64,000 nucleotides of DNA from Styela clava (lineage: Eukaryota; Chordata; Ascidiacea; Stolidobranchia; Styelidae): the NCBI RefSeq assembly GCF_964204865.1, contig NC_135263.1:9717426-9781425 (forward strand), written 5' to 3'. A program made the position numbers and the translations under genes. Of the stretch, positions 35,702 through 47,886 are shown piece after piece. The stretch's first letter is position 1, and every line of letters starts with the position of its first letter. The notes beneath the pieces were generated by a model. The model did no database searches. It was not told where the DNA came from and saw only the letters and a list, made by a program, of their open reading frames with translations.

Positions 35702-36842
35702 CAGAGGGGGGGGGGGGGGGGGGGGGGCAAAGTGCGGCCCGCGGGCCAATTGCGGCTGGCAAGGGGGAAAATTGTGTGGCCCGCAGAGAAGTGCTAATTT
35801 TGAATGGTGCGCGGCCAGAGAAACGAGTGTTTAATTTGATTCAATCTGGTTCTCTTTGCGTTGAAAAACTTATATCCGAGTCCAATCCAATTTATTATCT
35901 ATGTCTATGAGGTTACAATGTCCTAACAGCGAAGCGATCAAAGCGATTCAGAAAGCTGAAGCACACTTTCTGAGCAGCGAGCAATTTTGGGAAAGGGCAG
36001 AGTTAATGAATTAGTAAGAACGGGCAATTGAGATTGGATAATTGGGAAGCAGTTTAAAAAAAATTAATATTAAAATATACAAAAACTAAATGAGCTTGGT
36101 TCCAGTCTACCAGTCTCTAAATCTAATTTTCTAATTTAAAATAAGATTAAACAGCAAATTATTTGGAAATGTATCTTGGCGATTTTTACCGAAAACATCT
36201 CAACTTACTCAACAATTTTGGGAAAGGGCAGAGTTAATGAATTAGTAAGAACGGGCAATTGAGATTGGATAATTGGGAAGCAGTTTAAAAAAAATTAATA
36301 TTAAAATATACAAAAACTAAATGAGCTTGGTTCCAGTCTACCAGTCTCTAAATCTAATTTTCTAATTTAAAATAAGATTAAACAGCAAATTATTTGGAAA
36401 TGTATCTTGGCGATTTTTACCGAAAACATCTCAACTTAGATAACTTTTTCCACATTTGAAAAAAGTCATGGTTTCGACAAATATGGCAATTTCCAAATCA
36501 ACATAATTTTTTTTTAAATGGGCGTCATGGAACCGCCTGAAAGAAGAAGACTTGGAAAATGGATATCGAATTGTTAGCACTTCCATTAGAGCAAATTTGG
36601 ATAAAAGTAGTCAAGAAAAGAATCTAGCAGCAACTGAATTTTTTATTTTAATTCGGTGTGACAATAAATTTGAAGAACAGTTTTTAGAAATTTATGCGTT
36701 TTTGCAAGGACCCCTATATTGCCATAAGATCAAGACACTATTTTGTGCCCGCAACTAATGGAAAGATTATGTTAAAATAAGGCCGCGGTTTTACCCATAT
36801 ATTGATATCTGACCCGCCTGCGAAAAAGGTTGCACACCCCAG
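35702..36842. mobile_element. hAT-like element with G-run end and internal duplication
   Basis: Left end CAGAGGGG… followed by GCAAAGTGCGGCCCGCGG; right end CGAAAAAGGTTGCACACCCC then AG. Flanking octamers ATTTAAAG (35694-35701) and GTTTAAAG (36843-36850) match at seven of eight positions. The left end contains 22 consecutive G (35706-35727). Inside, a 231-bp direct duplication (35982-36212 and 36213-36440) appears identical, so it is recent. A frame near 36552-36758 may be a transposase or cargo remnant but is not recognisable. Confidence 0.8.
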
Positions 36843-36850
36843 GTTTAAAG

Positions 36851-37557
36851 AGATTATTTGAACGAATCAGACTTTACACTAAAGCCCGTCAATAAATTCG
36901 TTATATACAAGTACATATATTCAAATAAACATACGCTACTCTATCTCAAAGCCCAAAGATTGCATAAATATTGTTAAAAGTGCTTATTGCTACCCAACAT
37001 GGATTGAATAAATAAACGGCAAACACAACCATAAACAATTTACGAGCTATAACGTATTTCGGTGTGAGTAAGTATATTGATTTGAAAAATTGTTTCTGTC
37101 GTCAATATCAAACTCCAGAATAAGAATGCACCTGTTCTGTTCTAAACGCTACACTTAAACTTTCACTCTTCTATTTCAATTAATCAATTAATATTAGGGA
37201 CCGGATAAAAATTAAAAAACCAAAAAATATGTGACAACGACGAAATAAAATATGTTATTTCGGGAAAACGTGTGTGAATAATTCACACTAGCAGGGACTG
37301 TTTCATACCGACAAAAATGAAAATGTAAAAACTAGTCAGGCGTATTGACAGCAAAAAAATTGAAACACAGTAGTAAGAAACTCGAAGAACTTTACGAAGA
37401 AAACGCTTGCGAATAAACTTGTCAAATTAACAATTAAACACATGCAATTTATTTCATTTTGCGTATTTTTTCAGTGCACGCACAAACTTGGCCAGTGCTC
37501 CGCAATACTAAAAGGGCCATTATATGGCATAAATAACAATCTGTCTTTAGTTTAAAC
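36851..37557. other. Intergenic, nothing recognised
   Basis: AT-rich sequence without gene-like frames or clear repeats. Confidence 0.5.
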
Positions 37558-38220
37558 CAGGGGTCATCAACGCGTTGCCTGCGGGCACCAAGTCGCCCGT
37601 AAGGATCTCACAAGTTTCCCGCAGGTCTGTTCTAAAATTAGCTCAAACGGCACTTATCAGCAAGCTGTATCCAATAATTTTATTTTTAAATAAATCACAC
37701 TCATATGAGTACTGATGACAATGTATTGGTCTACTTATTGTAAGTAACGATAAACCTTATCTATTTATGAGACATCAGTTATGTCACGGTCATTTAATAC
37801 TCTACAATTATGACATCACACACATCAGGTCAGATAGGGCCATGCATATTAATCATTTCTAATCTTTTCATGAACATCAAAATTGCTGAGCAACATCTAG
37901 CTTGATGCTGGAGCTTGAAATTGAAACTCCCACCTCAAATCCTTCCAGGGTGTGTCAAACTTTAAGGGCCTATAGTTGACACATAAAGCTACAGTGGGGT
38001 ATGAACAACAGTCTTGAAGGTCGCAAGCTTGTTTGGTTCAACCTATCTTTGTGAATCAGCCTTTTCTGACATGAACTTCATCAAGTACAAACGCAGAACA
38101 AGTCTCACTGATTAACACAAGATGCACCAGAGTTGCAGTGTCAAGTCATACACCAGATTTACAACACACTGCATGAGCACGCAATGCCCGGTTCCCCACG
38201 ATCTAATCAAGAAATAGACC
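37558..38220 (+). mobile_element. Decayed hAT transposon with transposase remnant
   Basis: The left end CAGGGGTCATCAACGCGTTG with a following GCGGGCACC…CGCCCG stretch is typical of hAT elements of the Charlie type. The transposase C-terminal fragment at 38014-38115 lies inside it. No right terminus or matching target duplication was found, so the element is internally deleted or truncated and the end given is approximate. Confidence 0.75.
38014..38115 (+). pseudogene. hAT transposase C-terminal fragment
   Basis: The 33-codon reading LKVASLFGSTYLCESAF then SDMNFIKYKRRTSLTD ends in TAA where hAT transposases usually continue with a few helical residues. The block with FGSTYLCESAFS and a following K-[YN]-R stretch is the well-known C-terminal dimerisation part of hAT enzymes. 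The frame is shifted after the stop, and the upstream catalytic part is missing. Dead copy. Confidence 0.85.
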
Positions 38221-40079
38221 AGATTTAGTTCTGGTTGAAATTAAGATATATATAGATGATTTGATAAATGTTTTGTAAAAATGTAACATTTGATAGTACA
38301 ACCGCAAAGTCCATTTTATATCAGGAATGAGCATGTTTTAACTAATTAATAAAAAGATATTTGAATCATTACTGACGGTGTATTAATAATACATAACTAA
38401 TTGCATTGTAAATTTAGGTATCAACACCCGCAAACTTACTGATTTTTCAAAGCATTCTAGATGAGATCGAAGAGCTGAATATATCAGAAATATTGGTTTA
38501 TATATATCTAGCGACTTCTAGCCGATACCGCTATAAATACCGACACCAAAAAAATAGTCGGAACCCGATACATCGGTATCGTATTGGCAGCCACACCCCA
38601 CTATCGTAAGTATGAGTTTGGCTTCGAGCACTCTAAGCGCGTACGCGGTCGATGGGAATTTATTGCTATGTTGCTATGGGTATACAGAATGAGGGCTCTA
38701 CGGTTACACCGGTGCGTATTGTCAAATTTACTTATATAGTATGGTACTTTGCCTAATCTACCATTTATGGTAAAACGGATTTTTGCTCGTAGCACTGAAC
38801 CACGAGTCGGCAACCTTTAGCATTGAAAAAGCCTACTCCAATGCCAGTGTTGAGAAAATCTTTCAGGAAACTACTTATGATGCAATAATCTAGTTCAGGG
38901 GTGAAGCACCCATTTTCTATCGCGGGCCATTGAATCAGTCACCGCCGAGTAAGCGTCCCTCACAACTTTTTAGTCATACTATGATGGCATTAATTTTCTT
39001 CAATAAAAACAACTCCATACACCTGAAGTTATTTGAAGATATATTGCAGCATAAAAATAATTAATAGAACATTCAATGTTTTTCTTAGTAAGATTGTTGA
39101 AAACCTTTTTGGTTTACTTAGCGCTTCATATTAGAACTAATTGACGAATTGGAAACTCTCAACTGCATACTCACGCCATCTCACTTGGCCCCTAGCTCCA
39201 TTCGGTTCGGGTGTTCGAGATTCGAAGTTCCATTTGAATAAAGGATCATTTTTGACTCGAATGTTTTGATTGACTGCCGAGGTATCACTGTACATTCAAT
39301 TTATATAGTAACTCCAAATTGTAGTCAAAATTTGATATTTTATCGCAGATCTAAGGATTTCCCCAACGTCGATATCTTGAAAATAATCTTGGGTGGTGGT
39401 AGCATTATGACAGAGCGGAGTCAGTGTCGCGAGAACAGATTAAATTTGTATAATTAGTAACATCGCAAAAATACGAATCAAAACTAAATATAATCAGGCA
39501 GTTGAAACACTTATGGCCGTGGATTGCCGTGATATTTCGTAGTAATGTTCTTTTTTCGACGCTACCGCAGGTTACATTAAACACACAATTAAATTAATTA
39601 AAGCACGACAGAATCGTATTATTCGCCAATTAAATATTGAATATTTTACGCAACTGCAAAATAATTACCCGACAACATAACATAACCGAAAAAACATTAT
39701 CCGTCAAAAAATTGGGCTTTTTTCATAATTGGCCTCTCTAATTGCGCGGAGAGTTTCATGGACATTTTCAGATTTCCTCAGAATCATTCCAGAATGTGGT
39801 GTTTTTCTTAAGTTTCATATTTTTGCATTAGTGGCGAAAGATTTGTATACAAAAAACCCGTATTTCGCTACCTCCGTATACAGAAGTTATAAACGAATCC
39901 ATCCTATGGCAATTAACAGATTTTTGAAATGTTCCATTGTTTTAATCATCGAGTTGTAATCCACCAAGTTGTAAAGTTTTCATTACTTTCAGATGTCCCG
40001 TGTATCGTGCGCCGAAACATTACATTTTCACAAAGTAAGGTTACCCCTCCTTCATTAACTCATATGCTATAAGACATAC
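38221..40079. other. Transposon fragments and unassigned DNA
   Basis: Pieces that look like hAT termini occur at 38805-38830 (GAGTCGGCAACCTTTAG) and 38897-38960 (CAGGGGTGAAGCACC then GCGGGCCA). No complete element or gene could be delimited. Short frames at 39266 and 39729 have no supporting splice sites. Confidence 0.45.
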
Positions 40080-40469
40080 ACAATATACAAAAAAGATAGT
40101 TTGACGCAAATTTTCCCCAAAATCACAAATATTACCTATTCGGAATGATCTTTAAGTGCAGTGATATTCAACCGGGATTAATATATATACTCAAGTGTAT
40201 ACCAAGTCAGATTGAGGATATACAAATAACAATTGGTATACAGCTATAGCATGATTCGAATATATTTTGCGGGCCATTTTTTTATTTGAACGCGCACCGG
40301 ACACGTTCAACATCGGGACTCACTACGTCATGAAGTGTTTATATATCCGCGGCCACGAACTTTGCGAGATGTATAACATGAGCAAGTAATAATTCATATT
40401 ATTGGCGGAGAGATCTACAGAAAAATATGCGGTTACGTTATTCATAAATTTCTGAGTACAAGCTAACTG

Positions 40470-40715
40470 CAGGGGTGGACAAGGTTTTTGGACCAAGGGT
40501 CAAAAATTTTGTTCACCTAGACTGGAGCGCCATGTGAGTGTGACATGAAAAGTTACATTTATGAACAATATTTACAGTGTTACAAAAGCAAAAATGGAAA
40601 ACAATAAGCTTTGCGCCCAAACAAATTTATGTGGTTGTGGCAGCATCGGGCGGTCCAGATAGAATTATCCAGCGGGCCGGATTAGGCCTGCGGGACGCAG
40701 TTTGCCCACGTCATA
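40470..40715. mobile_element. hAT-like MITE, family 1, reverse orientation
   Basis: Begins CAGGGGTGGACAAGG and reads as the reverse complement of the element at 15814-16088 along its whole length, including CCGGCCCGCTGG-like and TTTGCCCAC parts. The right terminus is eroded (TTTGCCCACGTCATA), so no target duplication is seen. Confidence 0.75.
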
Positions 40716-41096
40716 AATCAAATCAACGTCAATTTTTAACTTTTTTGTTAGTTTAGCACACATAATATTTTGTGACCATAGTAAGACTTCTTTTTTCTAT
40801 CTTATATTTATAAAATACAAAGAAAATAAAAATTGAAAATGGTGAAACGCGGTTGTATAGGTAAAAAGGTTGAATAGCACTGTTTTAGTTTATTAGATTA
40901 GGATCTTTTGTACAAAGCCCACGACATGCACTACTAATGAAAAATGTGAGACTGGTAAAAACACCTAATTATTCAATTAGGTTTAGGAACGATTTGAAAA
41001 TTTGAATTTCCAGCGCAATCTGCATTTCTAACCCAAACCCGGATAAATACTAATTTATTATTTGGAACGTTAGCGGGGGTGTTTTGTTTTTAACGT

Positions 41097-41110
41097 GGGG
41101 GGGGGGGGGG
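41097..41110 (+). repeat. 14-nt G homopolymer
   Basis: Fourteen G in a row within copy 1 of the triplicated block; copy 2 has only GACGGAGGG at that place. Confidence 0.9.
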
Positions 41111-41147
41111 TATACAAAATATCCTTAAAATTGATCCTAAGTATATT

Positions 41148-41309
41148 CGATTACATACTTGATCTGCTGGCCAGACTGTACACTACATGCTTCCATCTTG
41201 CTCAGTGATGATTACCAGACAACTGAGAATGACAAATTCCTTTTGATGAAATGATGTTTTGCCAACTTTCGAGCAATGTTTTTGAAAACTGAAAATAAAT
41301 GTATTTTTA
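41148..41309 (-). repeat. Exon-like dispersed repeat, copy 2
   Basis: Minus strand: TTTATTTTCAG/TTTTCAAAAACATTG…GATCAA/GTATGTAATC. The frame FSKTLLESWQNIISSKG… stays open for 28 codons and then meets TGA. It is related to 16461-16612. Confidence 0.5.
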
Positions 41310-42711
41310 GTTCATTCTCAAATTATCAGTGACGTCTCTAGGGTATGGCAGCTATAGCTCCCACCATTGGATGACTTTGGATTGCGGCGCAAAAAGAGTG
41401 AAGAGATTTAATCGTAAATTGTTGCAATAAAATAATTAAATGATTTTAAATTGGAAATAACTGAAACTCTTGTTATGCCTAATCACAAATACCAAATTAA
41501 ATAGCTAAACGCGGAAGTTTGGATACCTGCGATGGAATATAGTAAATTTTACATAAGTATAAAAATCTGGGGAACTTCATGGGGTAAAATTATTTTGGAG
41601 GACTTTCAACGACTCCCTGCAATAGCTCCACCAACGCCAAGGGTTCCATCGAACCCGGGATAAGAAAAGGCCACTATACACATTGCCGTACTCATAACAC
41701 CACGTCCATTGTGTATTGCTCTAGTTGGGGAACGGCAACCTTTTGTCGCTCACGGGCCATAATAAAGGGTTGCAAGTCCTGGCCGGTCGCACATATTTCC
41801 AGGAAGATAAGACCCGAACAAATGGCCGATGAATCGCAATTTTTTCACACAGATCAGAATTGAAATTTTAAGCAGCGCGCGAAGACTGCAACAACTCGTG
41901 AACGCAACTTGTCGTCTTACTTGTAGAAATTACAAATACTTGCTACCTTGCTACCTTTTGTACGCCAAATTACGGCTTTATTGGGTAGAATAGTTAAAAC
42001 CTTGTCGCGATTCTACGAAATGAAAATGGTCTGGTTCTAACAGGCTTTGACATAACAAATTAATGACCGCGCATCGGTGCTTAAACTGGCGAAAAGAGGA
42101 ACGAAGAAATGCAATTTTGCAAGATAAGCTTATACTCAATATACAAAACAAACAATTTGTCGCAGATTTCACAAATTTTAATTATTTTGGTATTTGGAAT
42201 GATATTTTGGAGCAGTCATATTCAATCAGTTAACCTATATACCCAAATGTATACTAAGTCTTATCGCGGGTATACAAACAGCTATACTTCGGCAGTATTG
42301 AAAAGTCTGCGGCTATCTTTGTTATTTGCGAGGTATTTACGAAAAAAGTAAACATCGAAAAAGGTGTAACACGGAGTAAAGATTAAATAGCACTGTTTTA
42401 GTGTATTAGATTGGGATCTTTCGTACACGGCTTTCGAAACTAATGCAAAAATGTGGGATTTGATAAGAATCTCTCTCTGCCAAATTTTAAAGAATAAATC
42501 AGTAATTATTTATAGTTAGGTTCAGGAACGATTTTCAAATTTGAATTTCCAGCGCAATCTCCATTTCCACTCAAACCGGTTAATTACTAATCTTCCTATT
42601 TTGAGTGTTAGCGGGAGTGTTTTGTTTTTGACGGAGGGATTTGTACAAAAGATCCTTAGATTAAACCTAAATATGCAAACTAAATTGCAAGAATCAAAAA
42701 ATCAAAAGATT

Positions 42712-42845
42712 TCGATTACACACTTGCTTTGATGCTGGTCAAACTCGATAGGCTTCCATCTCAGACGAATTTCTTTTGATGAAATAGTATACTGTCTTGC
42801 CAACTTTCAACAAGTGTTTAAGAAAGCTGAAAATAAAAATATATG
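42712..42845 (-). repeat. Exon-like dispersed repeat, copy 3
   Basis: Minus strand: TTTATTTTCAG/CTTTCTTAAACAC… with the donor-side site changed (CAAAGCAA/GTGTGT). The reading frame of the other copies is closed by TAA near its start. It is the right end of copy 2 of the triplicated block. Confidence 0.5.
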
Positions 42846-43090
42846 ACATGATCGTTGTATTTTCACCTAAATAATAACGTACAAGAATCTCAATTTAACA
42901 ACAGCCCTCTAAATTGTGACCCAGCGACCAAGGGGGGCGCATTTTCAAGCTTGTCATGGTCGCTATTTTGCGTAGAAACATCCCTGCAAATTATTCAGAT
43001 GTTTCCCCCAAATTTATGAAATATTACTTATTTGGAATGATCTGTTAGTACATTGTGTTGTACTTCATCATGTAAATGACTAGTGAACTA

Positions 43091-44575
43091 TTTACAAGTG
43101 TGTTATATTTCACCTTCATATGAGTCCTCTCTACAGTCACAGATATATGTAGATATTTAATTTCATAAGATACTAATCGCCATTTCCGAATATAACAGAG
43201 CACAAATAATACAATAACAAGAAACTACTCAATGACGTTCCTTTACAAATGATTATGGAATGTGTAACATTATCACATTATCACATGATTACGGGAATGG
43301 ATGTCGAAATATCAAAACAAAAATGTTTAAATATTATTCACTTGTAAATTATTCGTCCATGTTGCTACATTGTTTCTTGGTATCTTCAACTTTTAAAGTT
43401 CTGCATCTGAAAAGTCGAGATATTAGAAATAAACTGGTGCATAACTTCAACATTAGCATTAGGGAACGGGACTAAATCTAGCCATGGCAAGTATATTATA
43501 TAAATCCATGGATTTGGTGTTATATTTTAGGTTTCGGAAGTTATCTACTACATTGATGTAAAGCGTGCCATATCAAATGCAGCTTACGTAGTGACTTATA
43601 ATATATATGCGAGGACTACTGGTAAAATACCGAAAATCTGACGAATGAAACAGCAGAGCTATTCTATCAACTTTGTATCTTTCGCTTACCCAATTGAGAA
43701 TGGATCTCAGGTATGGTTAGATTTGTAGTCCATTTTGAAATTAAGAGAAAATTGTCATTTCAACCAACAAGATTTAGAAATCAGTTTATGAAAGACAATA
43801 AGGGAGACAACAATACAAATTGCGATGGTAAGCAACAGAAATTTCATTAAACAAAAAAATATTTTTTATACTCGTATATTTAAAAGGGAAAACAATATAA
43901 CAGCAGTACAAACACTTGTTAATATTTAGCTCACCTGAATATTGGCTCGAAGATACAGCGTAATAAAGAGTTGGTGTAAGATTCTGGAACCAGCCTACGA
44001 CAAAATCAACCGCACCCCAACATGTACATTTGCTACTGAAGCGTTGCGCTTGTGGCTTCCCGCGCGAAAAGTGGCCGAAAACACTAATTAATGATTTGTA
44101 ATCAAACGTTTTTAATTAGTCCCGTTACTCCAGGTCAACCCCGGATCGCCACAAGTCGATCACGATTTTGACGCGTGATCACAAAACATAATGCAGATGA
44201 CAGTCGGCATTTGCTTAATATTACTTGTGATTGTCTGAATGCCCAGTTTACACTAATGTCTCCTTCCAAACCAAACGTTATAGACATAACATACCAAGCA
44301 ATATAATCGGTTTACATGTGAAGATCATAACATCTTCGCTACATATTAAAAAAAAGTTAACAAATTTGAATTTTCATCGCAATCTGCATTCCTAGCCCTT
44401 AGACCTTCACCCTTACTCTACCTGGTTAATTCCAATTTTTTGGCGGGGGACTTGTAAAAATGTATGTTACAGCAACCTAAGATAATCATATAAGCAAAAA
44501 ACATCTTGAAACGCTTTCATTCAGAAATACACAAAGCGTTCGACATCTGTTGCAATACAACAAGTTTTTGTAAAA
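43091..44575. other. Unassigned DNA
   Basis: Mixed AT-rich sequence. A satellite-like scrap (TTAAAGTTCTGCATCTGAAAAG, 43394-43415) and a fragment of the GAATTT…GCAATCT repeat (about 44362-44460) are the only landmarks. Confidence 0.45.
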
Positions 44576-44671
44576 TAAGTAATAGGCTGAATGTGATTCG
44601 AATATTTGATGAGAATAATGAAGTAAACGAACGAGTCTTTTAGAAAGAAAAGTGCCGAACAGCATATAGCC

Positions 44672-45794
44672 CAAGGCTGCCCAACCCGTGGGTCGCATGC
44701 GGCCCGCCGGACTGTTTTTTGCGGCCCGCCCTATAAGTTTGTAAGCAGACTTTTTCTGTTTTTATCATGTTATAGTTCAATACATAGGCTTGAAGTATGT
44801 CTCGTGATTTTGGTGTGATTATTCCTGCCGTCTATCTACATTCAAAAGCCGGATCTTATCTTTACGTATGTGTCAAGTCTTGCACACTGGTGGACATCGA
44901 AGTTAGTTTTTTATTTTATTTCTCGCAGAACTGAGCGTTCTGTTCGACGAACTCGAGAGATATTGTGCGATCATTGAGGACGAACGCTGAGCGCAAATTT
45001 AGGAATGAATTTGGAGCCTAAATTTGTAAATTAATTTCATTCTGATTGTTTTCTTACGTGTCTGCTTTGATCGTTTTTATTGCCAACGTAAAATAAAAAG
45101 TCAACAATATCTTTGGTACTGGTCCTGGGACCCGTTGTCCTTTTATGTTAGTATTTTTTATCTAATGTTTTGGTTAAATAAGATTTCGGAAATGTAGTCA
45201 ATGCGTATCCGTCAATAATTCTGATGAAATTGACTTGATTGCATTGCTGCATTTTGGTCACAAATCAGTATATATATATATATATAGGCTATTCGTCCAA
45301 AAATCTTTGTAATGTTACTTCATTAAATACTTGTATTGGTGTTTCAAATGTTACGAAACGGCCCACATAACTTGATATTCCCGCGACATTGGCGCACATT
45401 ATGCTCATTTAAACATTGAGGCAGTATCATAGCTACTGAAAATGAATGAATAGAAACACCATAACGCAAATATACCTCTCAATGTCGACGTGATGTGTAT
45501 GTTCTCGCGTGGTCGTCAGAAAACCGCAAGTGTCGTGTCCACGCCCCGTGTTACCAGATATTCGATAGTAAACTGCCATTCTAATATTCGATTTGATAAT
45601 CGAATAATTTGCCAGCCCTACTCCGTAACCAGGAGGCAATTATCAAATTGACTCGCCTTTTATGTATTATGTAAATTACCTACACTGAAATCAGGACTTA
45701 GCTGGTATTAATGTTTGGTACAAAGGTTTGAGGCCCGCAACGAATTTCGTCACATGAAAGTGGCCCGCGAGACGAAAAAGGTTGGGCAGGCCTG
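44672..45794. mobile_element. hAT-like element, family 2
   Basis: Left end CAAGGCTGCCCAACC followed by GCATGCGGCCCGCC; right end (reverse complement) CAGGCCTGCCCAACC followed by TTTTTCGTCTCGCGGGCC. Length about 1.1 kb. Against the duplicate, the site reads ATATAGCC/element/CCTATATC, so the left target copy seems shortened. No readable transposase. A (TA) run lies at about 45268-45287. Confidence 0.8.
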
Positions 45795-45925
45795 CCTATA
45801 TCTTCGTATTAATAAAACGTGATTTGAATTAAGACAATAATCTATAAAGTCTGACTGGGTCTCGGTGTTTTATTTGAACTAAATTTTTAAAATTTTAGTT
45901 TATTAAAAACACAAACACACACGAA

Positions 45926-46005
45926 TGAAAAATAACAAATGACAAATGACAATAACAATGACAATTCAATAACAATGACAATTCAATAACAAATGACAAT
46001 ATTCA
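45926..46005 (+). repeat. Short minisatellite near the gene 3' end
   Basis: Repeats of AACAAATGACAAT and AACAATGACAATTCAAT lie just downstream of the zinc-finger stop codon. The duplicate at about 48815-48838 has fewer units. Confidence 0.85.
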
Positions 46006-46032
46006 AAACAAGCAGTTTAATACTGAAAACAT

Positions 46033-46617
46033 TCAATAAAACCCGTCTCTGAGTTTCAAAAACTTTTCAAACCAAAATACTGGCGGAACAATTTTCTCCA
46101 AATAATCGTATTTGTTCTTTAGGAGATGCAAGAGAAAGCGCTTGATGTTATAAATCAATGTTCGATTGTTGCGGTCGTCAGATTGTTTCTTATTGTGAGA
46201 TTCCAGGCTAATATCAGTCGATTTTGAAGCCGACGTGGCAGTATCAGTTTGCTCGGACGATTGATCTATATCTTCTTGTTTTACTTTCACCGGAAAATTA
46301 TTCATTTGCGGATCAAGAGTTATCAACGCAGGAAGGGAGATTCTTTCGTCAATTTCAGTGTTTCTCGCTATCGATGCGTTCTCTCTAAAATCTGGGGCAT
46401 TAGTGTTTTTGTCTTCTAAAGATAGTGAAAGGTGCCATCTTCTGTGATGTCTGTAGAATTTTTTACGGTGCCTCGTTAGATTGTCAGGTCTTGAAAATAT
46501 TTTCCCACATTCATGACATTTGTGTTTTCGTTTATTGTGTACGGAACTCTGGTGCCTCGTCAATATATTTTTTAATGAGAATTGCTTTAAGCATATTTCA
46601 CATGTGTGTTCATTCAT
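46033..46617 (-). CDS. C2H2 zinc-finger protein, copy 1, intronless, 194 residues
   Basis: Start ATG at 46617, stop at 46033-46035. Finger 1 is C6-x2-C9-x12-H22-x4-H27. Finger 2 has C34, C37 and H50, but the fourth ligand is Y55 where copy 2 has H55; H57 or H58 might replace it with unusual spacing. A basic stretch RHHRRWH follows, then a Ser/Thr-rich acidic region with a sumoylation-type VKQE, and a conserved C-terminus (RTLIYNIKRFLLHL…IVPPVFWFEKFLKLRDGFY). Relative to copy 2, 79 codons and the intron are missing through one 310-bp deletion that keeps the frame. Likely a nuclear DNA-binding protein by family knowledge; target unknown. Whether it is still expressed is unclear. Confidence 0.7.
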   Translation of the reverse strand: MNEHTCEICLKQFSLKNILTRHQSSVHNKRKHKCHECGKIFSRPDNLTRHRKKFYRHHRRWHLSLSLEDKNTNAPDFRENASIARNTEIDERISLPALITLDPQMNNFPVKVKQEDIDQSSEQTDTATSASKSTDISLESHNKKQSDDRNNRTLIYNIKRFLLHLLKNKYDYLEKIVPPVFWFEKFLKLRDGFY

Positions 46618-46855
46618 AATTATAGTATGATTTAGTAAGTATAATCTAAACCAAAATATGCGCACATTTTGAATACAGAACAGAATAAAATCTTCTGAAA
46701 ACATGCGATACTGAACTTCATCACCAAGTGATGAGATATTACAACGCAACCCAGACTAACTCGATAATACATCTTTCCTAGTTCTAATTCAGACGCTTTT
46801 TCTCTCGATAAACTGCAGAAGAAAAACTGCTGATACTAATGATATATATGCAATA

Positions 46856-47815
46856 AATATTCAGCTATTTTAATGGTGTCTAGATCGGATTCTTCAGTTC
46901 AGAACAATCTTTGAATGATTATTGTCGCCAAGTCAGATATTTTTTGACTACTCAATTTACGAAATGTACAGTAAAACCGTTTTCTGAATAAATTACGTCA
47001 TGTATTAAATCCCGGAATTATATTTAAATGACCCTGGAATCGGGATCGGAGAAACGGGCGTAAAACTATTGAGCATCCGGCCCAGTAACCAATTCTATTA
47101 TCTGTATTCGGCCCACTCGGAAGAGTAATTGCCAACCCCTGTTTTTAAATAATAAATTAGTAATTATCCAGTTGCTGTTCGGGATAGAAAGGATTTGAGA
47201 ATTTGAATTCCCAGCAATCTACATTCCCATAGTCCAAACCCCAACTGGATAATTACTATTTTTTCGATCGGTAGCGAAGGTTTTTTTTTACTGTGGCTGT
47301 GTGGCCAAGAGTCAGGAAGGAAGGAGAATCGTTATGATAGCAAGAAAAAGGTGGTCAAGTGACAGGAAGGAAAGGTCTAACGACTTCTCCTGTCATAAAA
47401 TACTAAGAATTTGAAATTGATCGAATCGAGGTTGTTCAATGCGGAAAAAGAGTGCTTGTTCCCTCTGATTTAAATAAAGCAGCAAAACTTTCGGTGAAAT
47501 ATCAAGTCAATGGGACCATGACGTTCTGCATATTATTTCACTTAATAAAATACAAAATATAAAGGTATTGGATGAATCGTGCTCTGCGACCTGCAGATTT
47601 GATTATATCGTGCTGCATGTTTTTCTAAATCATGATTCCTTCCATTGATGGGGATGAGTAGTGTGCAGCCGTATTTTATATCAGGATTTTTGCGGTGGAA
47701 TATTGTCTGTCTAAATACCATTAAATGTCCATGAAGATTATGAAATACATAACAGTTAACAGTTCAAATTAACTTACGTAATTTCATTTTTTTTTTGTTT
47801 CCACGATTGTGACAT
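46856..47815. other. Spacer with transposon scraps
   Basis: A hAT-like end lies at 47076-47143 (CATCCGGCCC…TTGCCAACCCCTG), and a fragment of the GAATTT…AGCAATCT repeat at about 47199-47290. GTCAGGAAGGAA-type repeats occur at about 47309-47370. No gene recognised. Confidence 0.5.
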
Positions 47816-47886
47816 AAGTGATTGGCTGAATGTGATTCGAACAAGCCTTTGAGAAAGAAAAGTGCCGAACAACATATAGCCTATAT

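Larger units (their letters stand above)
40080..43090. repeat. Locally triplicated block
   Basis: Three direct copies of one block. Copy 1 is about 40080-41310, copy 2 about 42110-42850, and the third is a short piece at 42980-43090. Shared landmarks are ATTC/TTGGAATGAT with the following CAGT-ATATTCAA, AATAGCACTGTTTTAGT (about 40873 and 42387), GAATTTCCAGCGCAATCT (41002 and 42542) and the exon-like repeat at the right end. Copy 1 is interrupted by the hAT-like MITE at 40470-40715. Two more fragments of the GAATTT…GCAATCT part occur at about 44362 and 47199. Confidence 0.75.
44576..46855. repeat. Zinc-finger gene duplication, copy 1
   Basis: Direct repeat of 47816-49981. Left-hand landmark AAAGAAAAGTGCCGAACA, then a transposon, then CTATATCTTCGTATTAATAA, the zinc-finger gene, and GCTGATACTAATGATATATA at the right end. 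The two copies carry different transposons at nearly the same left-hand site. Confidence 0.9.

Noticed and set aside
36552..36758. 68-codon frame inside the 35702-36842 element as a transposase
   Set aside because: It lacks an ATG at its listed start and any recognisable hAT motif.
39729..39959. 76-codon plus-strand frame
   Set aside because: No ATG at its start, no splice sites and no protein-family resemblance.
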